Assembly: GCF_001891085.1 (NCBI RefSeq)
Contig: NZ_JXUP01000001.1
Location: 62,001-126,000 of the forward strand
Direction of reading: 5' to 3'
DNA length: 64,000 nt
DNA from: Campylobacter concisus
Lineage (GTDB): Bacteria; Campylobacterota; Campylobacteria; Campylobacterales; Campylobacteraceae
Part shown: positions 28,083-38,498 of the stretch, in pieces
Position numbering within the stretch: the first letter of the stretch is position 1
Layout: every line of letters begins with the position of its first letter
The notes under the pieces: model-generated
Database searches by the model: none
What the model was told of the DNA's origin: nothing
The model's input: only the letters and a program-made list of their open reading frames with translations
Program-made: the position numbers and the translations under genes

Positions 28083-30026
28083 TTAATTTTTATTTTGTTT
28101 TGATTTCATGATAACGATGCCAACAACAAGGGCAAGCACCATAATTATTTGAGGCACTAGGCTCTCATAATATGGCATAAGTCCTAGCCAGTCTCTCATC
28201 CAGTCAGGAAAATTTAGTCCTTTTATGATAGTTGGGATGAAAATTTTGCCCTCAACTAGCTCCCCAACGCCTTTGCCAACAAAGACGATCGACATGTAAA
28301 AGATGATCGCTGATGTAAATATAAAAAATGGCTTAATAGGAATTTTAATAGCGAAAATTTTAAATAAGAAATAGACTACCAAAAGTATGATAAGGCCAAC
28401 TAAAAAGCCCGCTGCTATCATAGAGTATCCGGCTGAGTCTTTTGCACCAAAAATCAGAGCTTGATAAAAGAGCACTGTCTCAGCACCCTCTCTAAATACC
28501 GCTAAAAATACAGTCCACCAAAGCGCCGTGCTTGAGCCACTTGAGATAGACTCAGATACGTGAGATTTGATGTAGTCGTTCCATTTTTTAGCGCCAGCAT
28601 TTGAAAGAAGCCAGAAGCCAACATAAAATAGAAGTCCCACAGCAACAAGCATCGTGATGCCTTCCATAAGCTCTCTTTTTTGACCTGCTGCCTCGCCAAA
28701 GATGATGTTCATTATCCAAGCCATGACAAAGCTTAAGATGACAGCCACGCCAACTGAGCTATATACTACCTTACCCATAGCTTTTGCATTGCCAGTTTTT
28801 ACAAGATATGCAACGACGGCTGCAACGATGATAAGAGCCTCAAAACCCTCTCTTAAGATGATAGTTAGTGCCCAGATAAATAGCGTCCAAGGTGAGTTTG
28901 AACCGCTAGTTTTCTCAAGTGCAGCTGCTAGCTGAGATGACATCTTGCTTGCACTCTCTTCAAGTGTTTTTTCGTCTGCACCTGATTTCATAAGGGCTAC
29001 AAGGTTACCAAATGTAGCTTCGATAGCTGTTTTTAAATTTACATCTATCGCACCTACTTTGTTCTCCATGCCGCTACCTTCAAACTCATCAAAGTAGATA
29101 TCTTGGATATCGCCCATAGCTTTAGCACTATTGCCACCTTTGTAAAGCGCGATGGCTGCTTGAATTTTGTCATTTATGTTTTTAACAGTTTGAGTGTAGT
29201 CTGTGCCACTATCTTCGCTGCTATCGCTAGATACTGCACTGCTCATATCAACTTTTGCTAGTTTTACTGTTTCAGCTGGGAGTTTAGCGATAGCGTCATA
29301 CGCTAGCTTTTTGATCTCTTCTAGCTTTGCTTTAAAGTCATCTTTGCTTATGCCATTTGTGATGCCACTGATCGCTTCACCCATCTTTCTTTGGATGTCA
29401 GCATCTATGCTTTTGCCATTTTCTATATATTGGCGAACGGCGATTTCAAGTTGAGTGTTTCTATAATCATTAAATTTAGCATCTTGGATAGAATTTTTAG
29501 CATCATCTTGTTTATCGCCCTCGTAGCTTGCTATAGCTTTATCTAGAGCAGCTGATAAATTTTCAAATGCCACCTTCCACTCAGGGATAAATTTAGAAGT
29601 GTCATAGCCACTTGCAGCAGCTTGTGCTGGGCTGTCTGAGTACTCACCAACAAGCTTATGTCCATTTAAAATAACTGGCAAAACTTCAGCGATTTCACTA
29701 TTTATCTGATCTATTCTTTTTTGCACATCATCTGGTGCTTCGCCAGCTTTTATCGCCTTTCTGATCTCGCCAAACTGCTTCTCCATAGAGTAAGCTTTTT
29801 TCTGACCTAAATTTATTCTGATGCCAGCTTCGACATCTTCAAACAGACCAAAATAAGCATTTTGAGTGTCGGCTACGGCTTGCTCGACATTGCCAGCTTT
29901 ATACTCAGTCATCACTTTTTGCAAAGACTCTTTTATCTGAGCAGCTACTTGCTCGTAGTCTTCGTTTCTTGCCATTAGCCAAACTGGCAACAACATAATA
30001 AGCATAAATTTGAAAAATTTACTCAT
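28083..30026 (-). CDS. FTR1-family iron permease
   Basis: The 647-residue protein has a signal peptide, a helical periplasmic domain of about 380 residues built from two similar halves (each with a YKAGN...A...Q..YF motif), and seven C-terminal membrane helices. Two REGxE iron-transport motifs, REGFEALIIV and REGAETVLFY, mark it as FTR1/EfeU-like. It is the first gene of the P19 operon and corresponds to Cj1658. A Fur-like box lies about 70 bases upstream, so iron repression is expected. Confidence 0.95.
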   Translation of the reverse strand: MSKFFKFMLIMLLPVWLMARNEDYEQVAAQIKESLQKVMTEYKAGNVEQAVADTQNAYFGLFEDVEAGIRINLGQKKAYSMEKQFGEIRKAIKAGEAPDDVQKRIDQINSEIAEVLPVILNGHKLVGEYSDSPAQAAASGYDTSKFIPEWKVAFENLSAALDKAIASYEGDKQDDAKNSIQDAKFNDYRNTQLEIAVRQYIENGKSIDADIQRKMGEAISGITNGISKDDFKAKLEEIKKLAYDAIAKLPAETVKLAKVDMSSAVSSDSSEDSGTDYTQTVKNINDKIQAAIALYKGGNSAKAMGDIQDIYFDEFEGSGMENKVGAIDVNLKTAIEATFGNLVALMKSGADEKTLEESASKMSSQLAAALEKTSGSNSPWTLFIWALTIILREGFEALIIVAAVVAYLVKTGNAKAMGKVVYSSVGVAVILSFVMAWIMNIIFGEAAGQKRELMEGITMLVAVGLLFYVGFWLLSNAGAKKWNDYIKSHVSESISSGSSTALWWTVFLAVFREGAETVLFYQALIFGAKDSAGYSMIAAGFLVGLIILLVVYFLFKIFAIKIPIKPFFIFTSAIIFYMSIVFVGKGVGELVEGKIFIPTIIKGLNFPDWMRDWLGLMPYYESLVPQIIMVLALVVGIVIMKSKQNKN

Positions 30027-30093
30027 TAATTAAACCACCTGTAAAATATATTTTGCTGGAATATTATCAATCTTTTACTTTGATTAAAATAAA

Positions 30094-30108
30094 AACGATT
30101 ATCATAAA
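30094..30108. promoter_or_regulatory. Candidate Fur box upstream of the P19 operon
   Basis: AACGATTATCATAAA at 30094-30108 (TTTATGATAATCGTT on the coding strand) resembles the GATAATGATTATC-type Fur operator and lies about 70 bases before the FTR1 start. The rest of 30027-30340 is AT-rich with no gene. Confidence 0.55.
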
Positions 30109-30314
30109 AGAATGTAAATTGAAAGCACAAATAATATTTTTTACAATCTAATAATCAACTTTACGTAAATTTAGGGCTTTAGAGGGTTAGGGTTAAATTT
30201 CATATCGAGATAAAAAAGTTATATATTTTTGCTAATTTTAATAGATAAGAAAAATTATTGATGAAATTTTAGATTATAAAAATCATAAAGATAATTTAAA
30301 TTTTATAAATTTAA

Positions 30315-30336
30315 AAGGAGAGCAAGCGCCCTCCTT
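30315..30336 (-). terminator. Hairpin terminator after fdhB
   Basis: AAGGAG (30315-30320) pairs with CTCCTT (30331-30336), five bases past the fdhB stop codon, with TTTTAAATTT following on the minus strand. Confidence 0.65.
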
Positions 30337-30340
30337 ATTG

Positions 30341-30901
30341 TTATACGTTTAGTCCTGTATTTCTTAGCATAACGCGTTTGCGGTATACATTTGACACATC
30401 AGCTGCATCACCAACCAAAAGTGCATTTGTAGCACAAACTGCTGCACACATAGGCACTTTACCCTCAGCCATTCTATTTTGACCGTAAAGCTCTCTCTCC
30501 TCGTGTGAGTTTGTTGGCTCTGGACCACCTGCACACATAGTACATTTATCCATTACGCCTTTTACGCCAAATGCTCCATCTTTAGGGAACTGTGGTGCAC
30601 CAAATGGACAAGCATATAAGCAGTATCCACAGCCTATGCACTTGTGTTTATCGTGAAGTACGATGCCATCAGCTCTAATGTAGAAGCAATCAACCGGACA
30701 AACTTGCTCGCAAGGTGCGTCGGTGCAGTGCTGGCACGCGATAGTAGTTGAGACCTCTTTACCCTCGATGCCATCGTGAAGTGTAATGACCTTTCTTCTA
30801 TAAATTCCCACTGGAAGTTCATGAGCAGAAGAGCAAGCAACTTGGCAACCATAACAACTAATACATCTATCAGTATCTACGAAAAATTTCATTCTTGCCA
30901 T
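30341..30901 (-). CDS. fdhB: Formate dehydrogenase iron-sulfur subunit
   Basis: The 186-residue electron-transfer subunit has four [4Fe-4S] cysteine clusters: CISCYGCQVAC, CQHCTDAPCEQVC, CIGCGYCLYAC and CTMC with C-x-x-VC near the end. It relays electrons from the molybdenum/selenocysteine subunit FdhA to the membrane cytochrome FdhC. It lies eleven bases after fdhA and lacks its own signal, as expected for a subunit carried through Tat with FdhA. It lacks the C-terminal membrane anchor seen in E. coli FdnH. Confidence 0.95.
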   Translation of the reverse strand: MARMKFFVDTDRCISCYGCQVACSSAHELPVGIYRRKVITLHDGIEGKEVSTTIACQHCTDAPCEQVCPVDCFYIRADGIVLHDKHKCIGCGYCLYACPFGAPQFPKDGAFGVKGVMDKCTMCAGGPEPTNSHEERELYGQNRMAEGKVPMCAAVCATNALLVGDAADVSNVYRKRVMLRNTGLNV

Positions 30902-30912
30902 TTTATTCCTCC

Positions 30913-33888
30913 TTACTCTTTACCCATGGCGTCTCTCTCGCCATATTCATGGAAAAACGATGTTTTAAATGTATTTTCCTCAGCTTTTTCTATACGGCAA
31001 AGACCTGCGTTAAACTCTGAAATTTGAGTAACTGGGTCAAATCCGTAGTTAGTAACTGTGTTAAAGCTCTCGCCGATAACATAAGGCTTAGTGCCCTCTG
31101 GATAGCGAGCTGAAAGATCAACGCCTTGCATAATACCAGCGAAGTTGTATGGCATACAAATTCTATCTGGAGTTACCATCTGGCTGTGATAGCATCTTAC
31201 TTTGATCTTTGTGCCTTGTGGGCTATGAATCCACATCATATCGCGGTCTTTTATGCCGTATTTTAAAGCTAGCTCTGGATTAACATTAGCAAACATCTCT
31301 GGCGTAATAGCTGATAGATATTTACTGGTTCTTTCGATCATGCCAGCACCACTTAAGTTTACGACACGTTGCGTACTAAACACAATTGGAAATTCTTTTG
31401 ACCAATCTTTTGCTTGTTGCTCTGACTTAAACTTAGTAGAAACACGGAAATTTCTAGCTTGATCTTCAAATGTCGGATACTTTTGAACAAGATCCCAGCG
31501 TGGTGAGTGAACAGGCTCTCTATGTTTTGGAATAGGATCGAGGAATTCCCAAACGATAGCTCTTGCCCTTGCATTACCATAAGGTACAACACCTTTTTCA
31601 CGGCATTTTTCAAAGATAATACCACTATAATCCATGCTCCAGCTTGGTCCCATCTTAGCTTTCTCTTCTTCAGTTAGAGTTATACCTAAGACTTTTTCTA
31701 TATTCTCTTTTGTGATTTGTGGATAGCCACCTTTTATAGCTGAGCCAACAAGTGTTGTCTCTTCGCTAGCTAGCTGACTAACGCCATTATGTTCGAGTCC
31801 AAAGCGATTTCTAAAGCCTGAACCACCTTCAACATAAGGCTTACTCATATCATAAAGTATCGGTGTGCCAGGGTGTTTTTCATCCCATGCTGGCCATGGC
31901 TTGCCGTAGTACTCGCCTTTTACCTCGCCGCCAAGACCTATTAGCGTATCTGGGTCAAATTTATCCCAGTTTGCTTGGTGACGTCTAAACATCTCAGCAG
32001 TTCTGCCGCCATAACCGATAGAATTTCCAACCCTTGCTATCTCATTTGTCGCATCATCTGGCCATACAAAGTCATCTTTAACTTGTTTTAGCTCTCTATC
32101 TACGACAGCCATCTTCATGCCTTTTACGTACTCATCGTAAAAGCCAAATTTCTTAGCAAACGCAAACATTACTTCGTGATCGCCCTTGCTCTCGTAAAGT
32201 GGATCAACGACTTTTGTTCTCCATTGTCCTGAGCGGTTTGTAGCACTTAGGTGACCTTCATTTTCGAATGCAGTTGCTACTGGCAAGATATAAACGCCAT
32301 CTTTTCTGTCTGAAAGGATAGAAATTTCATTTACAAATGGCTCAGCCACAACGATCATATCTAGTTTTGAAGCTGCTTCTTGAATTTTAGCTAGGTGCGC
32401 CATAGACGTTAGACCAGTTCCTTGAACCCAAAGAACTCTCAATGCACCACTACTAAATGTATTCTCCTCCTTCAAGACGCCTTGCCACCATTTTGAAAGT
32501 GACCAGCCTTTTTCGTTTCTCCAGTTTCTATCTTCTGGATGTTTAGGATCGTGGTAATAATACTCTTCAAAGACTGTGTTTTTAACAGGAGTACCGCCTT
32601 GTTTTGGCTCTTTTGTTGAGACTGCAAAGCGTTTAATAAATTCATCATAATCAACGCCCCAGCCTTTGCAATAATATTTCCATGCTGCATCAGTTAAGCC
32701 ATAATACATTGGCAAGCTATCTGAAAGGTTACACATATCAGTTGAGCCTTGAACATTGTCGTGACCACGAATGATATTACAGCCGCCGCCTGCTTTACCC
32801 ATATTTCCTAGAATTAGTTGAAGGATAGGTAAAATTCTTGTATTTGATGTACCAACTGAGTGTTGAGTGATGCCAAGTGCCCAAACAACAGTACCTGGTT
32901 TTGTGTGAGCTAGAATGTCTGCAGCTTTTAGTAGCTTATCAACTGGTACTCCAGTAACATCAGATGTAACCTCTGGTGTCCAGTGCTCAGCCTCTTTTCT
33001 TATCTCATCAATACCGTAAGTTCTATTTTCTATAAATTCTTTATCTTCCCAACCATTTTTAAGAATGATATGAATAAGACCATAAACAAGCGCAATATCA
33101 GTTCCTGATCTTTGTCTCAAATAAAGATCAGCATGTGCAGCTGTCTTTGTAAAATTTGGATCAGCTACAATTACTTTTGCATTGTTTCTATCTTTTGCTT
33201 GTAAAGTGTGCTTCATGCCACCAACTGGGTTTGCCACAGCTGGGTTCGCTCCAATGATAAATATACATTTTGAGTTCGCAGCCATATCTCCAAAGTGGTT
33301 TGTCATCGCGCCATAACCCCAAGTATTCGCCACACCGGCGACTGTTGCGCTATGTCAAATTCTTGCTACGTGATCGTTACTGTTTGTACCCCAAAATGCA
33401 CAAAATTTTCTAAAGTAGTAAGACTGTTCGTTGTTAAATTTAGCCGATCCTAAGAAAACAACACTATCAGGGCCATCTTCTTTGCGGATCTGAAGCATCT
33501 TATCGCCGATCTCATTTACAGCTTGATCCCATGAAATTCTTTGCCATTTACCATCAACTTTTTTCATAGGATATTTGATGCGTTGTTTGCTGTGTGTAAG
33601 ATCGATCTGATCGATACCTTTTGAGCAGTGTGAGCCCTGAGATATCGGATGGTGCATCGCCATATCTTGACGAACCCAAACACCATCTTTTACCTCGGCC
33701 TCGATACCACAGCCTGCTGAGCAAATAGAACAAATCGTTCTAACCTTTTTTGAGCCAGGGAAAGGATTTTTTATCTCCTCATCACTTGCTTTTCTTATCG
33801 TTTCATTTTCTCCAAAAGCCATTGTACTTCCAGCACCAAGTGCGGCTAGCTTTAAAAATGAACGTCTTCCTATACGTGCATCACTCAT
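30913..33888 (-). CDS. fdhA: Formate dehydrogenase catalytic subunit, selenocysteine-containing
   Basis: One gene of 991 residues is split in naive translation by TGA at 33355-33357 (codon 178). The context N-D-H-V-A-R-I-[TGA]-H-S-A-T-V-A-G is the formate dehydrogenase selenocysteine site. A SECIS-like hairpin follows 13 bases later: TCGCC/GGCGA stem with GGTGT loop. Residues 1-30 hold a twin-arginine signal (IGRRSFLKLAALGAG), then CSICSAGCGIEAEV with the first [4Fe-4S] cluster. Large molybdopterin domains continue, with WGYGAMTNHFGD, GGGCNIIRGHDNVQG and the C-terminal dinucleotide-binding domain. It oxidises formate in the periplasm for respiration. selA and selB lie just upstream. Confidence 0.96.
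33327..33341 (-). promoter_or_regulatory. SECIS hairpin of fdhA
   Basis: On the coding strand TCGCC, loop GGTGT, GGCGA follows the UGA codon at 33355-33357 by 13 bases. A short stem with GGU in the apical loop at this distance is the bacterial SECIS pattern read by SelB. Confidence 0.8.
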
Positions 33889-33899
33889 GGTTTTCTCCC

Positions 33900-34106
33900 T
33901 TAGTAAGCGATTTTATAGTAGGTTTCCCAGTTCTTGCTTTTTTTATAAAGCACCTCTTTTTTGTTTGACTTGCCAACGACGACACCATTGTCATCAGGAG
34001 CTAAGTCGTCACTAGTCACTTTTGCTACGGCTGAGACTGCGAGTACACCGCCGGCAGCACCGACTTTTAGAGATTTTTTTAGAAAATCTCTTCTTGATCC
34101 TTGCAT
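33900..34106 (-). CDS. Small twin-arginine formate dehydrogenase-associated protein
   Basis: A 68-residue protein starting with the twin-arginine motif SRRDFLKKSLKVGAAGG and a short hydrophobic stretch, followed by about 40 charged residues. This is the small Tat-signal protein found immediately upstream of fdhA in many epsilonproteobacterial and related fdh operons (C. jejuni Cj1513c position). Its role is undefined; a part in assembly or export of the dehydrogenase is inferred. It has GGAG upstream and lies eleven bases from fdhA. Confidence 0.85.
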   Translation of the reverse strand: MQGSRRDFLKKSLKVGAAGGVLAVSAVAKVTSDDLAPDDNGVVVGKSNKKEVLYKKSKNWETYYKIAY

Positions 34107-34408
34107 TTTTTCTCCTTAGCTCTCAAACTTAAAAATTTGAGAATTTGGTTTGATTGGTCTTCACAATTTGCAACTTTAGAAATTCTAAAATATTGCAAGG
34201 CCTATTTCAGGGCTTTTTATAGCCTAGATTTAAACTCTGCAAATTTAGCATAATTGCAAGATAATCAAAGTAAATATAAAGCTTTAATTAAATATGTTAA
34301 GTTATTGTTAAAAATATAAGAAAATATATTTAATATTTTAACTTTTATGAATTTTGAGAGAAAGGCTAATTTAAAGTATAAATTCTAGGGAGAGCTCCCT
34401 AGAAAAAG
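34107..34408. other. Intergenic region upstream of the fdh operon
   Basis: About 300 bases without a gene, AT-rich. It must contain the fdh promoter. A small hairpin GGCTATAAAAAGCC lies near 34206-34219. The terminator of the DsbC-like gene is at its right end. I see no convincing regulator box. Confidence 0.5.
34383..34404 (-). terminator. Hairpin terminator after the DsbC-like gene
   Basis: TTCTAGGGAG (34383-34392) pairs with CTCCCTAGAA (34395-34404). It is a strong ten-pair stem just past the stop codon and symmetric enough to act in both directions. Confidence 0.8.
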
Positions 34409-35149
34409 TTATTTTAGATCACTTTTGTTTATAATAAATGGCACTGATCTAACGCCAGCTGAGAAATATTTTTTACGTAAAGTATCGATCTTGTCGCTCT
34501 CTTCTTTGCTAACATTTTTTTCATCCACGTTATAATCTTCAGAGAAATACTTTCTTAAAATTTTAACCTTATCGCTATCACTTTTTGCATTTTTTATATC
34601 TTTATAGATCAAAGCACTTTTTTGCAAAGATGATAGTTCATGCACTGGAGTTAGGATGATTTCAACGTTATTGTCTTTTAATGTCGTTTCGACCTTTGCT
34701 AGCTCGGCTCTACAATATGGGCATTCAGGATCTGAAAACATAATAAGAGTTGGCTTTTTGCTATCATTGCCAAGAGTTACAACATTTGCCTTGTCTTCAT
34801 TTTTATAAATTTTAGCTAGTGATTTTACTAAATCAAGTGCTGCTTTTTCTGCGATTACCTTTTTTTCTTCAGCTAAATAAGACTTCTGCTCCTTTAAATT
34901 TACAACATCAGGAAACATAAGATCGCCCTTAACAAAAGTCACATCTTCTTGAGACATATCCCCTTTGCTAAATTTTAAGCTTACTTTTTCTATATCATCT
35001 AAAATTTTAGTGCGTTCTACGACTTTTACATTAACACCATCGATATTTTGATTTTTAAAAACTTCTGAGTAAAAATCTTCTATTTGCTTATCGCTTGCTG
35101 CCATTAGGCTAGTTGCCGCTAATATTGAGGCCAAAACCACTTTTTTCAT
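34409..35149 (-). CDS. Periplasmic DsbC/DsbG-like thiol:disulfide protein
   Basis: The 246-residue protein has a cleavable signal (about residues 1-18), a short dimerisation-like N-terminal region, and a thioredoxin fold with the CPYC active site in FSDPECPYCRAEL. The cis-proline lies in SVPFIINK. DsbC-type proteins isomerise or reduce disulfides in the periplasm. The equivalent gene in C. jejuni (Cj1380) also adjoins selA-selB. A link to selenoprotein or dehydrogenase maturation is possible but not shown. An AAAGGAA-type ribosome site precedes the ATG. Confidence 0.88.
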   Translation of the reverse strand: MKKVVLASILAATSLMAASDKQIEDFYSEVFKNQNIDGVNVKVVERTKILDDIEKVSLKFSKGDMSQEDVTFVKGDLMFPDVVNLKEQKSYLAEEKKVIAEKAALDLVKSLAKIYKNEDKANVVTLGNDSKKPTLIMFSDPECPYCRAELAKVETTLKDNNVEIILTPVHELSSLQKSALIYKDIKNAKSDSDKVKILRKYFSEDYNVDEKNVSKEESDKIDTLRKKYFSAGVRSVPFIINKSDLK

Positions 35150-35202
35150 TTTTTTCCTTTTAAAAAATTTGGCGGATTATATTTGCTTTTTGTAAATGAA
35201 TA

Positions 35203-37023
35203 CTAACCGCGAAAAACTCTATCATTTCCTTGCTTTATTATGTCACTCTCAAGATCAAGCTGCTCAAGATAAGCGATTACATATTTTCTACTTAGATTTA
35301 GTGCATCCTTGGCATTTGTGACATTTACAAATCCTTGGTTTTTGATGATCTCTCTTAGCTTATCAAGTGCCATTTTTAGCGAATTTCTTGTAATGAAAAG
35401 GTTATGCTCCAGCCTTACAACCCTGCCCATTGCAGTTAGTTTTTTAAGTGCATTATCGCCACTTAGCCTATCTATTTCCAGCTCATCATATATATTATAA
35501 GGTGCCGTTGGAGCTAGCTTTCCGCTTTCTAAAATTTCATAAATTTTCTCTTCAAGCCTTACTTTTAGTTTGCTTATATCAACACCCTTTTTTGTATAGA
35601 CGCCATCATTTTTAGAAATCAAGTTTATACTTTCAAGCTCATCAAGTGCTTTTTGAGCCAAATTTTGACTAGCCCAAGCAAGCTTTAAGCTTATACTTTG
35701 AGCTGAGAAAACGGCAAATTCGTTCTTTTCTATCATAAATTTAACCACAGACTTTATCCGCTCAACCGCGCTTAGATCGTAGATATTTAAAGCCTTTTCA
35801 TCGACAAAGACGTTTGAGACTTTTTTAGCCACATTTACGGCCTCTTCGTGACTTAGTCCAAATCTTTGATAAGAAGAGATTATGCCAAAGCCATTTTTGT
35901 GGGCTTCTTTAAGTATAGAAAATGCCCCAATGAAATCATGCTTTAAAAGTGCAGCCAAAAAGAGAATTTTGCCAGCCTTTTTTAGTGGCTCAAGCACAGG
36001 ATTTAGCACTCTGCCACCGCCTATCACGCGTGCATCTGAGATAAGCACAAATGCCTCGTCAAATTTCAAAAACATATCGCTTTGAAATTTAAAAGTAACA
36101 AAGTAGCAATCATCTTTTTGGCTAAGGATTAGCACCTTTGCAGGCACATTTTTAGCTCCTACGCAAAAGGTTACGCTTTGCGAGTGAATGAGATTTTTAG
36201 CAGTTACGACCGCATCAACCTCTCTAAATCCTCTAAAATAGCCTTTTTTACTAAGTAACTGCCCTTTTTTTAACTCATTAAGCTCAATTCCTGTCAAATT
36301 TAGCGCCACACGGCTGCTAACCCCTGCATTATCTACAAATTTATCATGGCTTTGCACGCTTCTTACTAGCACCTCTTTACCAGCGTCGTAGTTAAAAAGC
36401 TTCTCATTTTTACTAACGCTTCCCTCTATAACGGTGCCAGTTACAACATTTCCGATGCCTTTTAGGCTAAAAACCCTATCGATGTAGTATCTAAAAACGC
36501 CGTCTTCATCGCGCTTTTTAGCTCTTAGCGTAAAGAGGTAGTTTCTAAGCTCGTCAATGCTTGCCTTATCCTTTATACTAACGGCAAAAATTTCTAAAAT
36601 TTGCAGGTTTTTAAATTTAGAAATTTCATCTCTTATCTCTTTTTTTCTTAAATTTATAGTCGCTTCATCTACGAGGTCACACTTTGTAAGTGCCACGATC
36701 AAAGACTTCACACCAAGAAGATTTAAAATTTCAAGGTGCTCCAAGCTTTGAGGCATAAGGCCGTCATTTGCCGCCACTACAAATAAGCACGCGTCAAAGC
36801 CATACGCACCACTTATCATCGTTTTTATGAGATTTTCATGCCCTGGCACGTCGATAAATGCGATATTTTCATCATTTTTACTTAAATTTGAAAAGCTTAG
36901 ATCGATCGTTATGCCACGCTTTTTCTCCTCTTCAAGATTGTCCCCCTCAAAGCCGTTTAGTTCCTTTATAAGCGCGGTTTTTCCGTGGTCGATATGCCCT
37001 GCTGTTCCTATTATTAAACTCAT
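35203..37023 (-). CDS. selB: Selenocysteine-specific elongation factor SelB
   Basis: The 606-residue GTPase carries Sec-tRNA to the ribosome and binds the SECIS hairpin. Visible: G1 GHIDHGKTAL at residues 7-16, G2 KRGITID, G3 DVPGHE, G4 TKCD, then EF-Tu-like domains 2-3. The C-terminal third (from about residue 380) consists of winged-helix domains that bind the mRNA hairpin, with SRKYVIAYLEQLD matching the last. The start overlaps the selA stop by four bases. It serves fdhA and selD, both with in-frame UGA in this window. Confidence 0.97.
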   Translation of the reverse strand: MSLIIGTAGHIDHGKTALIKELNGFEGDNLEEEKKRGITIDLSFSNLSKNDENIAFIDVPGHENLIKTMISGAYGFDACLFVVAANDGLMPQSLEHLEILNLLGVKSLIVALTKCDLVDEATINLRKKEIRDEISKFKNLQILEIFAVSIKDKASIDELRNYLFTLRAKKRDEDGVFRYYIDRVFSLKGIGNVVTGTVIEGSVSKNEKLFNYDAGKEVLVRSVQSHDKFVDNAGVSSRVALNLTGIELNELKKGQLLSKKGYFRGFREVDAVVTAKNLIHSQSVTFCVGAKNVPAKVLILSQKDDCYFVTFKFQSDMFLKFDEAFVLISDARVIGGGRVLNPVLEPLKKAGKILFLAALLKHDFIGAFSILKEAHKNGFGIISSYQRFGLSHEEAVNVAKKVSNVFVDEKALNIYDLSAVERIKSVVKFMIEKNEFAVFSAQSISLKLAWASQNLAQKALDELESINLISKNDGVYTKKGVDISKLKVRLEEKIYEILESGKLAPTAPYNIYDELEIDRLSGDNALKKLTAMGRVVRLEHNLFITRNSLKMALDKLREIIKNQGFVNVTNAKDALNLSRKYVIAYLEQLDLESDIIKQGNDRVFRG

Positions 37024-38345
37024 TTTTCTTCCGTTTCATTTATTATTTTTATTAGTTCATTTACATCGTCATCTAAAAGCGTTCTTAAATCAAGCAAAAA
37101 TTTATCATTTTCTATGCGGCCGATCACCTTTTTTTGCCTAAATTTCTGCTCATTTAAAACCGCATCTCCACTAACCGCCAAAGCCACGCTTGGAATTTTT
37201 TTATTTGGCATCGCACCGCCTCCCACAAAGGTTTGTGTGTGAACTATCTCAATCGGAGTTTTTAAATTTTTATTTATAAAATTTGCTAAGCTTTCAAGCT
37301 CTTTTACGCTTTTGTGAAGCAGTTTTTGTGTTGTGATTAGCTCAAATTCTTTATTTAAATAAGCTTTCATACTCTCAGCCAAAAGCGAGATAATCACTTT
37401 ATCTACGCGAAGCATTCTTAAAAGCTGGTTTTTTCTAAGTTTTGCGATGAGCTCTTTTTTGCCAATAATGATGCCGCACTGCACCGCACCAAGCAGCTTA
37501 TCACCGCTAAAACTAACTAGCGAAACATCTTTTAAATTTTTTAGATCTGGCTCATTTTTGTCTAAGTTAAACGGCAAATTTCCATAAAATCCACTGCCAA
37601 GATCAAAATAATCTATCAAATTTTGCTCACATGCCAATTTACTTAGTTCATTTGCTGTAACCTCTTCGCTAAAGCCCACGATGTCGAAATTTGAGCGATG
37701 AACCTTTACAAGCATCGCCGTATTTTCGCTAATCGCCTCTTCGTAGTCTTTTAGCTTAGTTTTGTTTGTCGTGCCAACCTCTTTCAAAAAGCAGCCCGCA
37801 TTTGCCATAACTTCTGGCACTCTAAAACTACCGCCGATCTCGACTAGTTCGCCTCTACTAACGACGACTTCCTTGCCCTTTGCAAAGGTGTTTAACACCA
37901 AAAATACAGCACTTGCGTTATTATTTACGACGATAGCGTCCTCAAAACCAAATGCTCTTGCGATCATCTCACCGATATAGTCATATCTGTTGCCGCGGCT
38001 GCCTGTTTTTAGGTTGTATTCAAGGTTTGAATACCCTGTGATTACCGGAGTTGCACGGCTTAAAATTTCTTTATCTATGACGCTTCTAGCAAGGTTTGTG
38101 TGAATGGTCACACCGGTTAAATTTAGCACTCTTTGAAGGCTTGATTCATTAAATTTATGATATTCATTTAGGATTAAATCTATTATTTCTTGCAACGCAA
38201 AATTTGCATTTTCATTTAAAATTTTAGCTCTAACTTCATTTAAAATTTGCCTTGCAAGCAATGTGACTAAATTTATATCAAATCCTGAAAATGCTTCGTT
38301 TTTTATAATCTTATCAACTTGTGGGATATCTCTTAAATCGCTCAA
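37020..38345 (-). CDS. selA: L-seryl-tRNA(Sec) selenium transferase
   Basis: The 441-residue PLP enzyme converts Ser-tRNA-Sec to Sec-tRNA-Sec using selenophosphate. NLTGVTIHTNLARS, SNLEYNLKTGSRGNRYD and the PLP-lysine segment SFSGDKLLGAVQCG are diagnostic. The start is a TTG at 38345 with AGGAG eight bases upstream. It leads the selA-selB pair. The gene for tRNA-Sec (selC) was not found in the window. Confidence 0.97.
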   Translation of the reverse strand: MSDLRDIPQVDKIIKNEAFSGFDINLVTLLARQILNEVRAKILNENANFALQEIIDLILNEYHKFNESSLQRVLNLTGVTIHTNLARSVIDKEILSRATPVITGYSNLEYNLKTGSRGNRYDYIGEMIARAFGFEDAIVVNNNASAVFLVLNTFAKGKEVVVSRGELVEIGGSFRVPEVMANAGCFLKEVGTTNKTKLKDYEEAISENTAMLVKVHRSNFDIVGFSEEVTANELSKLACEQNLIDYFDLGSGFYGNLPFNLDKNEPDLKNLKDVSLVSFSGDKLLGAVQCGIIIGKKELIAKLRKNQLLRMLRVDKVIISLLAESMKAYLNKEFELITTQKLLHKSVKELESLANFINKNLKTPIEIVHTQTFVGGGAMPNKKIPSVALAVSGDAVLNEQKFRQKKVIGRIENDKFLLDLRTLLDDDVNELIKIINETEEK

Positions 38346-38498
38346 TTCGTGCTCCTAGTAAGTTAGTTTTACCAAGCCGTGATTTTAACATAAAAATATT
38401 ATAAATTAAACCTTAGAGCAAAAAGGAACATATAAAATTCAGAGTCTATTAATCCCATTAATATTAAAATAAGCCTGTTTTTGATAATAGGAGAAATT

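Noticed and set aside
33355-33357. fdhA as a pseudogene with a nonsense mutation
   Set aside because: The TGA sits at the known Sec position with a SECIS hairpin and selA/selB nearby.
38346-38480. tRNA-Sec gene between selA and the ferredoxin gene
   Set aside because: No cloverleaf or UCA anticodon arm found here or elsewhere in the window.
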